Shown here: positions 22,934 through 32,405 of the stretch, in pieces | Numbering within the stretch: position 1 is the stretch's first letter | How the letters are laid out: each line of letters begins with the position of its first letter | Source of the DNA: Candidatus Saccharimonadota bacterium | GTDB taxonomy: Bacteria > Patescibacteriota > Saccharimonadia > Saccharimonadales > JAQGHD01 | Direction of reading: 5' to 3' | Length of the DNA stretch: 47,529 nucleotides | Assembly (NCBI GenBank): GCA_028288965.1 | Contig: JAQGHD010000005.1 | Span: forward strand, 1 to 47,529 | The notes under the pieces: generated by a model | Seen by the model: the letters and a program-made list of their open reading frames with translations, nothing else | Told to the model about the DNA's origin: nothing | Databases searched by the model: none | Position numbers and translations under genes: made by a program

Positions 22934-23291
22934 CGAGCGAGTCCTGATCAAAAGCAGTTATCCGCGGCCACAGGCTATCACCGGCTCGGCCGAATAACGA
23001 TACTCGATCAGGATATATACTTATGAGGCCTGCAGAATTGTGCTCAATATCACCCTGCTCACGAATAACTCTTAGCATTTCGGAATGTCGCACGCCAAAA
23101 GCAACTACCAAGCCAGCTTCATCAAATACTAGGCTAGCTACCGCGACCTCAAACGGCTCCGTTTCTGCTGGTAAGGTTTCTGCCAAAATCGACCAGGCCG
23201 ATGGATTGAGCATGGCCCGTATACTATCTAGTTCGGCAAAATGCGTGTTATCTTGTTTGGGACTTAGATCTGAAGCTTTTTCGACACTCAT
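22914..23291 (-). CDS. Unknown protein between recA and recX
   Basis: The 125-residue protein starts MSVEKASDLSPKQDNTHFAE and is acidic. It has a hydrophobic core (EVAVASLVFDEAGLVVAFGV) and several Asp/Glu residues at the C-terminus. No family is recognised and there is no signal peptide. AAGGAG at good spacing precedes the ATG. It lies 35 nt after recA and overlaps recX by 20 nt, so it is probably cotranscribed with both. Confidence 0.6.
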   Translation of the reverse strand: MSVEKASDLSPKQDNTHFAELDSIRAMLNPSAWSILAETLPAETEPFEVAVASLVFDEAGLVVAFGVRHSEMLRVIREQGDIEHNSAGLISIYPDRVSLFGRAGDSLWPRITAFDQDSLDENHGD

Positions 23292-23326
23292 ATTTTACTC
23301 CTTATCTATTACCTATTTATTAGCAC

Positions 23327-24376
23327 CTACTCTTGCTTACTATCGGCGATGACTTTATCGATGATGTCATCCATGACTTTGGGATTGTCTTCTAGATATT
23401 GTTTGGCGGCTTCGCGACCTTGGCCAATCTTTTGACCCTGGTAAGCAAACCAGGCGCCAGACTTTTCGACAATGTTGCGGTTCACTGCCAAATCGATGAC
23501 GTCACCGCTGCGCGAAATGCCGCGATTAAACATAATGTCAAACTCGGCTTCACGGAATGGTGGAGCAACCTTGTTCTTGACCACCTTTACTCGCACATGG
23601 TTGCCAATGGCTTGCTCACCTTGCTTGATCTGACTGGTGCGGCGAATGTCCATGCGCACACTAGCGTAAAACTTGAGGGCGTTACCACCAGTAGTGGTTT
23701 CTGGGTTGCCAAACATCACGCCAATTTTCATGCGGATTTGGTTGATGAAAATAACCGTACCCTTGCTGCGGCTAATTACGCCGGTCAGCTTACGCAAGGC
23801 CTGGCTCATCAGCCGGGCTTGCAAGCCCATGTGACTATCGCCCATCTCGCCTTCTATTTCGGCTCGTGGCACTAAGGCGGCCACGGAATCAACCACAATT
23901 AAATCAACAGCATTGCTGCGCACCAGTGTCTCGGTAATTTCCAGCGCTTGCTCGCCGTTATCCGGCTGGCTAATCAATAAATTATCTACATCCACGCCCA
24001 GTCGCTTAGCATAGGCCGGGTCAAGTGCGTGTTCGGCGTCAATAAAGGCTGCTGTGCCACCGGCTTTTTGCACCTCGGCAATAGCGTGTAGCGTGAGCGT
24101 GGTCTTGCCCGAACTTTCCGGACCATAGACCTCCACCACACGGCCTTTTGGTATGCCGCCCCCAAGTGCCAGGTCAAGCGATAAGCTGCCGGTAGAAAAA
24201 GTCTCTACGTTGGTTTTATGCGCCTCGCCCAATTTCATAATGGCGCCTTTACCATAAGCTTTTTCGATGGTTTCCACCGCCAAGCCTAAGGCCTTACCGC
24301 GGGTACTGCCCTTGCTTTCGCCCTCTGTTACCGCACTTGTTTTCGTAGTTGGCTTTGATTGCTTTGCATTTGCCAT
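23327..24376 (-). CDS. recA: RecA recombinase
   Basis: The ATG at 24376 follows a strong GGGAGG and gives 349 residues. RecA landmarks are Walker [20 protein letters not shown], Walker [29 protein letters not shown] and [30 protein letters not shown]. The protein catalyses homologous pairing and strand exchange and induces the DNA-damage response where LexA is present. Length is typical. A charged N-terminal extension of about 25 residues precedes the conserved core. It heads the recA-orf-recX series. Confidence 0.98.
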   Translation of the reverse strand: MANAKQSKPTTKTSAVTEGESKGSTRGKALGLAVETIEKAYGKGAIMKLGEAHKTNVETFSTGSLSLDLALGGGIPKGRVVEVYGPESSGKTTLTLHAIAEVQKAGGTAAFIDAEHALDPAYAKRLGVDVDNLLISQPDNGEQALEITETLVRSNAVDLIVVDSVAALVPRAEIEGEMGDSHMGLQARLMSQALRKLTGVISRSKGTVIFINQIRMKIGVMFGNPETTTGGNALKFYASVRMDIRRTSQIKQGEQAIGNHVRVKVVKNKVAPPFREAEFDIMFNRGISRSGDVIDLAVNRNIVEKSGAWFAYQGQKIGQGREAAKQYLEDNPKVMDDIIDKVIADSKQE

Positions 24377-24524
24377 GGCCAACCTCCCTTCTTGTTGCTT
24401 CCACCCATTTAGTAGTGCCACAATTATAGCAAATAAATGCAAGCCCGAATGCTAAGAAGTCGTCAAACTGTTAATGGTTAACGGCAATTTTTCTGCAAAG
24501 TCATATATAATATATGAAACGCTT

Positions 24525-26339
24525 ATGCATATATCAGACACCGTAACCGAAAAACTTCTGCGGGAATCTAAAAAGTTCACTCCCGAAGAACTTACTAATC
24601 TAAAAGAGCAGGCTAAGAGCGAGAAGAAACCGCTGCAAGACCTGGTTCTTAAGAACAACCTACTGACCGAAAAGGATTTGCTGAAGCTCTATGCCGAAGA
24701 GAGCGACACGCCATTTATTGAGTTCAATCCCAAAGAGCTTAAGCGTGATATTTTGCGTTTGATTCCAGAGCGCATTGCTCGGCAATACCGGGCGGTGTTG
24801 ATTGGCGTAGAAGACAACGGCGCCAAGCTGCTAGCCATGGAAGATCCTGATGACATTCAAGCGATTAACTTTTTGCAGAAACAGCTGGGCAGCGACCTAA
24901 AGGTGCACATAGCCACCAGTACCAATGTACAGGGCGCACTGGATCAATACAGGGGCAATATTAGTAGCGAACTAACGAAAGTCATGGAACCCGAAGGCGA
25001 GTCTGCGGAGAATGAAGAGCAGGTCAACGAAGAAGATCTAGCCGAAGACTCACCAATTGCCAAAACCGTGAACCTAATTATTGAGTACGGAGTGAAGGCC
25101 GGCGCCAGCGATATTCATATAGAACCACGCGAGGAATCAGTGTTGATTCGCTATCGAGTAGATGGCATTTTACGCGAGGCTAACAAGCTGCCTAAGAAAA
25201 TGCTCGGCGCGCTGGTGTCGCGTATAAAGATTTTGGCTAACTTAAAAATTGATGAACGCCGGGCGCCGCAAGATGGCCGCTTTAAGGTAGAAGTGGCTGG
25301 CGAAGTCTTTGCTATGCGTGTCTCCACCTTACCGATTGTAGACGGTGAAAAAGTGGTCATGCGTATTTTAAACGAGAGTAGTAAAGCACTGACGCTCGAA
25401 GATTTGGGTTATTGGGACGGTGCGCTCGATGCCCTTAAAAAAGCCATCGTCCAGCCTCACGGCATGATCCTGATGACCGGGCCGACAGGTTCTGGCAAGT
25501 CAACCAGCTTATTCAGTATTTTGAGTATGCTCAATAACCCGACGATTAACATTTCTACCGTGGAAGATCCAGTGGAATATCGCGTGCCCGGCACCAACCA
25601 AACCCAAGTAAATCCGGTAGCCGGCATGACGTTTGCCAATGGCCTGCGGGCCTTGCTGCGCCAAGACCCCAACATCATTATGGTGGGTGAGATTCGGGAT
25701 AACGAAACAGCCAGTCTGGCAGTGCAAGCTGCTTTAACCGGGCACTTGGTGTTTAGTACTTTGCACACCAATAACGCCGCCACCTGTTTGCCGCGACTTC
25801 TGGATATGAGCATTGAACCGTTTTTGATTGCCAGTACTGTGCGCGCCGTGGTGGGCCAGCGCCTAGTCCGTCGGCTATGTATTGATTGCCGCCAGGAATA
25901 CAATCCCGATCCAGAAGTACTCAAAGAAATTAGCGATATCTTTCATTTAGAGAGCACCGGCGTAATGAAACGACTGCATGAGCTAGAAACCGCCGCGCTA
26001 GAAAGTGGCATCGGTAAAACTAATCCTAGTAAGACCAACAAAGTAGCAGTCGATCAACTCAGCACCAGTGAGACAAAAATCGTTCGGCTTTGGAAGGCCA
26101 ACGAGGAGGGTTGTGAAACCTGCGGGCACAGTGGCTATAAAGGCCGGATCGGCATCTACGAAGTGCTTTCCAACAGCGGTGAAGTTCAAAAGATGATTGT
26201 TAGCAACTCCACCAGCGAGGCTATCGAGCAACAAGCTATCAAAGACGGCATGATTACCATGCAAGTGGATGGTTTTATTAAAGCCTTGCGCGGCCAAACC
26301 ACCGTTGAGGAAATCCTAAGAGTAACATCAGAAAGCTAG
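24525..26339 (+). CDS. pilB: Type IV pilus assembly ATPase PilB
   Basis: The ATG at 24525 is chosen over an upstream in-frame start. The 604-residue product has an MshEN-like N-terminal domain (LTEKDLLKLYAEESDTPFIE) and GASDIHIEPREESVLIRYRVDG. Walker A GPTGSGKST lies near 319-327, followed by Walker B IIMVGEIRDNETA and the zinc tetracysteine set CIDC/CETC. PilB drives pilus extension from the cytoplasm. A TATAAT box ends 13 nt before the ATG, and no Shine-Dalgarno is visible. It begins the pilus cluster, with pilC following 1 nt after its stop. Confidence 0.95.
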   Translation: MHISDTVTEKLLRESKKFTPEELTNLKEQAKSEKKPLQDLVLKNNLLTEKDLLKLYAEESDTPFIEFNPKELKRDILRLIPERIARQYRAVLIGVEDNGAKLLAMEDPDDIQAINFLQKQLGSDLKVHIATSTNVQGALDQYRGNISSELTKVMEPEGESAENEEQVNEEDLAEDSPIAKTVNLIIEYGVKAGASDIHIEPREESVLIRYRVDGILREANKLPKKMLGALVSRIKILANLKIDERRAPQDGRFKVEVAGEVFAMRVSTLPIVDGEKVVMRILNESSKALTLEDLGYWDGALDALKKAIVQPHGMILMTGPTGSGKSTSLFSILSMLNNPTINISTVEDPVEYRVPGTNQTQVNPVAGMTFANGLRALLRQDPNIIMVGEIRDNETASLAVQAALTGHLVFSTLHTNNAATCLPRLLDMSIEPFLIASTVRAVVGQRLVRRLCIDCRQEYNPDPEVLKEISDIFHLESTGVMKRLHELETAALESGIGKTNPSKTNKVAVDQLSTSETKIVRLWKANEEGCETCGHSGYKGRIGIYEVLSNSGEVQKMIVSNSTSEAIEQQAIKDGMITMQVDGFIKALRGQTTVEEILRVTSES

Positions 26340-26340
26340 C

Positions 26341-27564
26341 ATGCAATTCAGCTACACCGCTACTAACAAAGAAGGCCGAACCATAGAAGGCACTGCCGAG
26401 GCCCCCAATAAAGAAGCGTTAATTACTAACCTCACTCGACAATCACTCAAGCCCGTCGTGATTAAGTTACAGTCCGAACATGGCTTGCTCAGCAAGTTTG
26501 GTGGCCGCAAGAAAGTTAAGCTACGCGACTTAGTGATCTTTACGCGGCAGCTCAGTACCATGGTTAGCGCGGGAGTCCCCCTGGCCCGCTCACTTAACAC
26601 GCTGCAAAACCAAGCCGAGAATGCCTACTTTAAAACCGTTATTAGCAACATTACTAAAGATGTCGAGGGTGGTACCGCCCTCGGCGAAGCCTTTGGCAAA
26701 TATCCTAAGGTTTTTAGTGAAGTCTATATAAATATGGTCAAAGCTGGTGAAGCCGGCGGAATTTTAGATGATATTTTAAAGCGCTTGGCGCTGCAAATTG
26801 AGCAAGATGCCTCCATCCGCAAAAAAGTCAAAAGTGCCATGATGTACCCCCTGGTGATTATGTCCATTACGGTTGTGGCGTTCTTTGGCATTATGATTTT
26901 TGTGATTCCAAAGATTGGCAAGATTATGAAAGACCTGGGCGGCGCCAATGCTCAACTGCCCATTTATACCCGGGTGATGTTAAGCGCTAGTGATTTTATG
27001 CGAGCCAACGCTATTGTGCTAACCGTACTGCTAGTTATTGTGATCTACGTGATAAAGCGCTACATCAGCACGCCAAAAGGCAAGTATCAGCTTCACTCGT
27101 TGCTGCTTAGAATTCCAGTACTTAAGACCATTGTTATTAAAGTAGCGATTGCCCGCTTTGCCCGCACTTTTGCTTCACTAATGACCGCCGGAGTCGGCGT
27201 GCTCGATGCCCTGGAAGTCACTGGTGGTGCTATGGGCAATAAGGTGATTGAAGAAGAATTGCGCAACGCCGCTAAACAAGTCAAAAATGGCAAGCAGTTA
27301 TCGGAGCCGCTCAGCCAAAGTAAGCACTTTCCGCCAATTGTCAGCCAAATGCTCGCTGTCGGCGAAGAAACCGGCAAGATTGACACCATTTTGGTCAAAG
27401 TAGCTGATTTTTATGAAGAAGAAGTCGAAACCCTTGTCGATGGACTAAGCTCAATTATTGAACCGCTGATGATCGTGGTGCTCGGTAGTATTGTGGGCCT
27501 AATTGCCGCTAGCGTCATGGGCCCCATTGCCAACCTTACCAAAAACATCGGCAACGGAAATTAG
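26341..27564 (+). CDS. pilC: Type IV pilus inner-membrane platform protein PilC
   Basis: The 407-residue PilC/GspF family protein starts MQFSYTATNKEGRTIEGTAE. It has two GspF repeats, each with membrane segments: FTRQLSTMVSAGVPLARSL with KVKSAMMYPLVIM, and FARTFASLMTAGVGVLDAL with MLAVGEETGKID. A C-terminal span ends MGPIANLTKNIG. PilC anchors PilB and moves pilin into the fibre. It begins immediately after pilB, so translation is probably coupled. Length is usual for the family. Confidence 0.95.
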   Translation: MQFSYTATNKEGRTIEGTAEAPNKEALITNLTRQSLKPVVIKLQSEHGLLSKFGGRKKVKLRDLVIFTRQLSTMVSAGVPLARSLNTLQNQAENAYFKTVISNITKDVEGGTALGEAFGKYPKVFSEVYINMVKAGEAGGILDDILKRLALQIEQDASIRKKVKSAMMYPLVIMSITVVAFFGIMIFVIPKIGKIMKDLGGANAQLPIYTRVMLSASDFMRANAIVLTVLLVIVIYVIKRYISTPKGKYQLHSLLLRIPVLKTIVIKVAIARFARTFASLMTAGVGVLDALEVTGGAMGNKVIEEELRNAAKQVKNGKQLSEPLSQSKHFPPIVSQMLAVGEETGKIDTILVKVADFYEEEVETLVDGLSSIIEPLMIVVLGSIVGLIAASVMGPIANLTKNIGNGN

Positions 27565-27840
27565 CTCGTTTTCTTGAATCGAGCTTCCGAATCTTCTGCC
27601 ACGAATACAATCATCTCTGATCCTTTTCTGTGCGTGATCAGATCACCAGCTCGCTCATACCAGGTTCGTCGTTCCTGGCGTGCCTGCTGCAAGCGGGGAT
27701 TGCGAGCTCAAATGACTTTAAGCCGGTCTATTGACTGGCGTACGCTTATGGTTATAATCATTACTGATACTTATCCTTAGGCTATTACTGCTTGGATAAG
27801 ATCTTGTATAAAAAACAATAAACAAGGAGGGTGGGTCCTC
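27565..27840 (+). other. Structured 276-nt leader region upstream of the pilin gene
   Basis: No convincing gene is present. GCTCG/CGAGC pairs just after pilC (27564-27584). A larger nested structure has outer stem GCTCGC (27649-27654) with GCGAGC (27702-27707) and inner stem CCAGG (about 27660-27664) with CCTGG (27674-27678). The pilin promoter lies near the right end. The structure may be a processing or regulatory element, but this is only inferred from pairing. Confidence 0.4.
27731..27758 (+). promoter_or_regulatory. Promoter of the major pilin gene
   Basis: TTGACT (27731-27736) and TATAAT (27753-27758) are separated by 16 nt. The predicted leader is about 75 nt, ending in a strong AAGGAGG before the ATG at 27841. 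A separate strong promoter fits high pilin output. Confidence 0.65.
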
Positions 27841-28311
27841 ATGATCTCACTGAAAAGCAAACAACAAGGTTTCACCATTGTGGAACTTTTGATTGTTATC
27901 GTAGTGATCGGTATTTTAGCCGGTCTAGTTCTAGTAACCTTTAATGGTATTCAACAAAAAGCTCGTAACACCGAAAGACAAACTGACCTTAAGGCAATCC
28001 AAAGTCACTTGGAAGCCTACAACGCCCAAAATGGTCGCTATCCATTACTAAGTGATATGAACACGCAACCGGGTACCGGTAACTGGTGGATTCAAACCAA
28101 CATGAAAGGTTTGGACAAAGAAGCCTTGCGTGACCCCAAGAACAGCACGCACAGTTTAGCAAACGCCGCAACGGTTAACCAATACGCTTACGCCCCAACC
28201 GCTGATGACGGTTCAGCCTGTGACAACACTGCCACCGATTGTGGTAAGTACACACTGACCTCCAAGCTCGAGGGTGGTGCTGCGGACTACGTTCTTAACA
28301 GTTTGAACTAA
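27841..28311 (+). CDS. Type IV major pilin
   Basis: The product has 156 residues. A short leader ending QQG precedes FTIVELLIVIVVIGILAGLV, a classical class III signal with Glu at +5 for prepilin peptidase and the N-terminal assembly helix. The globular part has ERQTDLKAIQSHLEAYNAQNGRYP. Two Cys residues (SACDNTATDCGK) may form the D-loop disulfide. A strong AAGGAGG, its own promoter and a terminator immediately after make it a single-gene transcript, consistent with the main structural subunit. The prepilin peptidase itself is not in this window. Confidence 0.93.
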   Translation: MISLKSKQQGFTIVELLIVIVVIGILAGLVLVTFNGIQQKARNTERQTDLKAIQSHLEAYNAQNGRYPLLSDMNTQPGTGNWWIQTNMKGLDKEALRDPKNSTHSLANAATVNQYAYAPTADDGSACDNTATDCGKYTLTSKLEGGAADYVLNSLN

Positions 28312-28332
28312 AAATATCTTTCAAACTTGATC

Positions 28333-28369
28333 AAAACCCGGGACATAAGCACCCGGGTTTTCTTCTTTC
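28333..28369 (+). terminator. Rho-independent terminator after the pilin gene
   Basis: AAAACCCGGG pairs with CCCGGGTTTT across a 9-nt loop, followed by a T-rich tail. Confidence 0.85.
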
Positions 28370-28412
28370 TGATTGAGAAGAAGCTTATGGTTACATATAA
28401 TGGAGAGTAGTT

Positions 28413-28490
28413 ATGGCAGGCAATGACACACCTTCTACACTTGGGCTAGTTTTGGTGTGCTCCGGCGCGGCGCCAGTGAGCGGTATATGA
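28413..28490 (+). CDS. Possible 25-residue leader peptide coupled to the minor pilin gene
   Basis: The ATG at 28413 is preceded by GGAGAG and opens a frame MAGNDTPSTLGLVLVCSGAA plus five residues. Its TGA overlaps the ATG of the next gene (ATGA at 28487). The next gene has no strong Shine-Dalgarno of its own, so translational coupling would explain its start. There is no other support. Confidence 0.3.
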   Translation: MAGNDTPSTLGLVLVCSGAAPVSGI

Positions 28491-30109
28491 AATACCGTGA
28501 ACGCGTACCGCAAAGGAGCAAGCTGAAACTAGGCGGCAGGCCAGCAGGTGCAGTAGGCGTGCAAGAGGGTTATACAATTGTCGAGTTAGTCATAGGTATG
28601 ACCGTATTTGTAGTGATTGCCCTTAGCGCCTTTACCCTATATTCATCACTCGTTTCTAGTGCTGTGCTAGCCAAGCAAAAAGCCGTGGCGCTGTCTTTAG
28701 GCACCAACCAAATGGAATATCTAAAATCCTTACCTTATAACAACTTAGCCGTGGCTGGGGGTAGTATTGTTACCGCTAATCCGATTCCAGCCACCAGTAA
28801 TATTACGGTGAACAATGTGTTGTATGTAGTTAAAACCGACATTAGCTATACCGACGACGCCTTTGATGGCTGTGGCTCATATCCGAATCTGGCGTTAAAA
28901 CAACAGTATTGCCGCAACTATCCAGCGCCCGCGGGCGCGCCAGCCACAGATACTAACCCGGCCGATTATAAAATTGCCCATGTAGCTGTTTACACCAAAA
29001 GCAATATTAAACTAGCTGAGGTTGATACGGAAATCTCGGCTCGGGTAGCCGAAACGGCTAGTACGACCGGTGCTTTGTTTGTGAGCGTACTGGATGATGA
29101 CGGCAACCCGGTAGTGGGTGCCTTGGTGCACGTTACCGATACCACACTGAACCCTAGCGTGAATGTATCCGATAATACCGACACCAGCGGCAATGCTATT
29201 TTTTATGGTTTGCCACCGGACACCACTGGCTACGATTACGTGGTGACGGCAAGCAACACTGGCTACTCCACGTTAACCACGATTGCACCAAGCGGGTCTT
29301 TGCAGCCAACCTACCCAAGCAAACAGATATTTACACAGTTATCTTCCTTTGTGACCCTTACACTCAAGCCGCAAGGCACCAACAGCTTAGTGCTGGAAAC
29401 CACCGATGCCAGCGGCAATCCGCTCGGCAGTATGAAAGTATACGTAAAGGGTGGCTACAAAAAATACACTAACACCGCCGATACCAGCTACTACTACGAC
29501 ACCCTGAGTCCTACTGACACCCGGCCCCAAACCGATGGCGGCGGTTTTACTTCCCTGAGCAACCTGGTACCCGGCAACTATATATTTTGTGGCGACACCG
29601 GCTCTAGCAGCTGTGGTATTGGCGGCACACCGTATTACTTAGCTGCGGCCGTGCCGTACGGTGGGCTGAACTCACTCGATCCAATTACTGTCCCTACATA
29701 TGATGCCGGCTCGCCACCTACCCAAACCTTCACATATAATGGTCAGCCCTTCTTGCAAAAAGTGCGCTTGATTATGACCAACAACATCAATTTCCCACGA
29801 ATATTTACCCTAAACCCTTCGGAACTCAGCCTGGCTAGTGCCACACTCAACCCTTATGCCTTTGTCATTACCGGCGCTAACCTGCCCTGCAATACATCAG
29901 GTGGCTGCTCTACGACAGTCCGCTTTACCCAAGGCAGCAACACCTACACGGCCACCTGTAACGGCAACGGCTTAAACACTCAGCTTAATTGCACCGCTAA
30001 TCTTACAGGTATTACTGCTGGCAATCTACAACTGACCATCATTGCTAATGGCTTTACCCTAAACTTGCCGGATACGCCGCTGTTAGGAGGATTAAATGCC
30101 GTCCCATAA
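28487..30109 (+). CDS. Large minor pilin-like protein with beta-sandwich repeats
   Basis: The product has about 540 residues from the ATG at 28487 (an upstream GTG at 28457 is the alternative). A basic leader of about 27 residues ends QEG, followed by YTIVELVIGMTVFVVIALSAF, a class III prepilin signal with Glu at +5. The rest is extracellular. It has a pilin-like segment to about residue 190, then at least two carboxypeptidase-regulatory-like or Ig-like beta domains (ALFVSVLDDDGNPVVGALV; LVLETTDASGNPLGSMKVYV) and a Cys-containing C-terminal domain. This is far longer than usual minor pilins, so a tip adhesin role is plausible. Confidence 0.8.
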   Translation: MKYRERVPQRSKLKLGGRPAGAVGVQEGYTIVELVIGMTVFVVIALSAFTLYSSLVSSAVLAKQKAVALSLGTNQMEYLKSLPYNNLAVAGGSIVTANPIPATSNITVNNVLYVVKTDISYTDDAFDGCGSYPNLALKQQYCRNYPAPAGAPATDTNPADYKIAHVAVYTKSNIKLAEVDTEISARVAETASTTGALFVSVLDDDGNPVVGALVHVTDTTLNPSVNVSDNTDTSGNAIFYGLPPDTTGYDYVVTASNTGYSTLTTIAPSGSLQPTYPSKQIFTQLSSFVTLTLKPQGTNSLVLETTDASGNPLGSMKVYVKGGYKKYTNTADTSYYYDTLSPTDTRPQTDGGGFTSLSNLVPGNYIFCGDTGSSSCGIGGTPYYLAAAVPYGGLNSLDPITVPTYDAGSPPTQTFTYNGQPFLQKVRLIMTNNINFPRIFTLNPSELSLASATLNPYAFVITGANLPCNTSGGCSTTVRFTQGSNTYTATCNGNGLNTQLNCTANLTGITAGNLQLTIIANGFTLNLPDTPLLGGLNAVP

Positions 30110-30716
30110 CCTGCACACCTCCATTTCCAAGTCGGCCAGTGGTTTTACCATTATCGAAGTATTGGTGGTAATAAGTCTGAGCGCCATCATTGGCCTAGCG
30201 ACCTTTAGCTTCTTTAATGATTCGTTTCGTAACTACCTGGCCCTTCAAGAAGACGGTACAGCTTTTAGCGATTTAAGCTTGCAATCTCAAAAATTGGCCA
30301 GTGTGCTACGTGGTGTGACCGATTTTGTTACCGTAAATAGCAACGACATCACCGTCTATGCCTATTTTTCGCCGCAAGATGCCTACGTTTCGCAGGTGCA
30401 CTATTACCACAACATTGATAATACCAAGCTCATGGCCGACATTACACCTATGACCGCTAACCCCCCTAACGGCACCCTTATCACGGCTAAAAAAAGAACC
30501 TACACCGTGGTAGGCCGCTTGTATACGCCACCGAGTTCCTCTATTTTTACCTATTTGGATTCATCTGGAAATCCACTGACCCTGCCCATAAGTGACCTGT
30601 TAACTATAAAAGGCATCAAAGTAAGCCTTTCGGTGCCGTCCAAAGGCACCGGGGTGGCTGGCTACAGCACTATGTCCTTACAGGTAAGCCTAAGAAACAG
30701 AAAGACCAACCTATGA
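30096..30716 (+). CDS. Minor pilin-like protein (PilW/PilJ type)
   Basis: The 206-residue product has a leader ending SASG, followed by FTIIEVLVVISLSAIIGLATF, with Glu at +5. The remainder is an extracellular domain with YLALQEDGTAFSDLSLQSQKLASVL, as seen in PilW-like minor pilins. It overlaps the preceding minor pilin gene by 14 nt and the next by 4 nt (ATGA), so the three are one translational unit. Confidence 0.85.
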   Translation: MPSHNLHTSISKSASGFTIIEVLVVISLSAIIGLATFSFFNDSFRNYLALQEDGTAFSDLSLQSQKLASVLRGVTDFVTVNSNDITVYAYFSPQDAYVSQVHYYHNIDNTKLMADITPMTANPPNGTLITAKKRTYTVVGRLYTPPSSSIFTYLDSSGNPLTLPISDLLTIKGIKVSLSVPSKGTGVAGYSTMSLQVSLRNRKTNL

Positions 30717-32395
30717 AAACTATCCTCAGCAGGCTTTGGCATGTTCCTTCTCGGCACCGTCCTCGCTCGGATCATGATGAGTTATATCATGACCCGGCTG
30801 CTGAAAACGGGTTTATATTGCCGTTGGTACTTGGCATTATTATTGTCATGGTCATTGTCATGCTGGCCGCGGCCAGTATTATAGACACCAATTTTGGCAT
30901 TGTTGGGCAGAACAATGATAGCCAAAAAGCCTTTAACATTGCCGAGGCCGGCGCTAACTATTACCTGTGGCATCTTAGCCATAATCCTACTGATTACAAA
31001 GACGGCAAAACTACTCCTACCACACCCGACCCCGTCCTCGGATATGGGCCGTACGTCCACACTTACACCGATGCCAGCGCCACGAATGCCGGCACCTTTA
31101 CGTTGTGGATCAACCCTCAAGGCAGCGGCTCGACCATTGTAAAAGTTCGCTCCATTGGGCAGGCTAAAGGCGAAAAAACACTGCGTACCGTGGAGGCCCA
31201 GATTGGCGCACCGTCGTTTGCCAGTTATGGGGTGGTTAGTGATAGCGCGCTGTGGTTTGGCAATACCGAATCGGCCAGCGGCCCGGTACACTCCAATCAA
31301 GGTGTCCGCATGGATGGCGCCAACACTACTGATGTAACTAGCGCCAACAGTACTTATGTACCCTCCAACGCTATTGGTGGCAACGGCGCCAGTCATCCTG
31401 GCGTCTGGTGTGATACTGCCGTCACCAGCCCGGTAAATTGCAATACCCGCTCCAAAGTAGATTGGCGATTCCCAGTACCCTCGGTTGACTTTAACCAGGT
31501 TAGTGGCAGCTTATGCGCTATGAAAAAGACGGCCTTTTTGGCGAATGGGTCTACCTCAGCCCTGGCCTCTCAAGCCAATGCCTGCTCCCAAACTCCCACC
31601 ACGCGTACTAACGCCTATTTACCACAGCGCAGCGCCAGCGGTAGCTTCAGCGTCACGCAGGGCTATTTAGTCCAGCTCAATACAAACGGCACCTATGACC
31701 TATTTAATGTAAATGGCGAGAACGATACGCTGACTCCTTACACCAGTGCCCTCACTCTACAAAGTGTAGCCTCTGGTATTACCATGCCGACTTCTGGTGT
31801 GATCTTTGCTGAAGATAACGTATGGGTACGCAGCAACCCTACCTACCACGGCCGCGTAACCATTGGTGCTGGCCGCTTGGCTTCGGCTGCCAATAACGCT
31901 AACATTGTGATCGCCGATGATTTGGTGTACAGCACTAAAAATGGCCAAGACGCCATTGGCCTAGTAGCCGAGGATTCGGTCTATATCGCCCCGTATGCCC
32001 CCAATAGTTCTGGCGCCTTTACGTTTGAAGTAGATGGCGCTCTGTTGGCTGGCAGCGGCAATGTTATGTACGGCGAAAATGGCAACAATGCCCAACACCC
32101 GGCCGGTTACCGGGTTAGCCCCAACTCCTGTACTCGCGGCTGGGTAAACGCCAACCAACAATTTCTGTTCTACGGCTCAGTGGCTAACCGCCTAACCTGG
32201 ACTTGGACCTGGCTAGTTGGCAACAATGCCTGCGGCAATGCCGTTCGTGATCCGGTTAGCGGATCTTATATCTCCGGTATATTGAACAACACCACCCAGT
32301 ACGACACCAATCTGCTCTATGCCCCACCGCCCAGCTACCCCATTACCAGCAGTTACAACATCCTTTCCTGGCGTGAAGTACTGACGCACCCCTAA
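30713..32395 (+). CDS. PilX-like pilus assembly protein with a large extracellular domain
   Basis: The 560-residue product has a basic leader of about 38 residues ending AENG, followed by FILPLVLGIIIVMVIVMLAAASII. A Glu-containing AFNIAEAGANYYLWHL follows, as in PilX-type proteins. The remaining roughly 450 residues are a beta-rich extracellular region with several Cys. The membrane segment lacks Glu at +5, as is common in this subgroup. The size is unusual and suggests a surface-exposed pilus tip or adhesin component. The start overlaps the preceding gene (ATGA). It ends this operon. Confidence 0.75.
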   Translation: MKTILSRLWHVPSRHRPRSDHDELYHDPAAENGFILPLVLGIIIVMVIVMLAAASIIDTNFGIVGQNNDSQKAFNIAEAGANYYLWHLSHNPTDYKDGKTTPTTPDPVLGYGPYVHTYTDASATNAGTFTLWINPQGSGSTIVKVRSIGQAKGEKTLRTVEAQIGAPSFASYGVVSDSALWFGNTESASGPVHSNQGVRMDGANTTDVTSANSTYVPSNAIGGNGASHPGVWCDTAVTSPVNCNTRSKVDWRFPVPSVDFNQVSGSLCAMKKTAFLANGSTSALASQANACSQTPTTRTNAYLPQRSASGSFSVTQGYLVQLNTNGTYDLFNVNGENDTLTPYTSALTLQSVASGITMPTSGVIFAEDNVWVRSNPTYHGRVTIGAGRLASAANNANIVIADDLVYSTKNGQDAIGLVAEDSVYIAPYAPNSSGAFTFEVDGALLAGSGNVMYGENGNNAQHPAGYRVSPNSCTRGWVNANQQFLFYGSVANRLTWTWTWLVGNNACGNAVRDPVSGSYISGILNNTTQYDTNLLYAPPPSYPITSSYNILSWREVLTHP

Positions 32396-32405
32396 ACCCT
32401 CTACT

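Noticed and set aside
27574-27780. 68-residue plus-strand ORF between pilC and the pilin gene
   Set aside because: Its sequence has no recognisable features or Shine-Dalgarno. It runs through the paired stems and over the pilin promoter.
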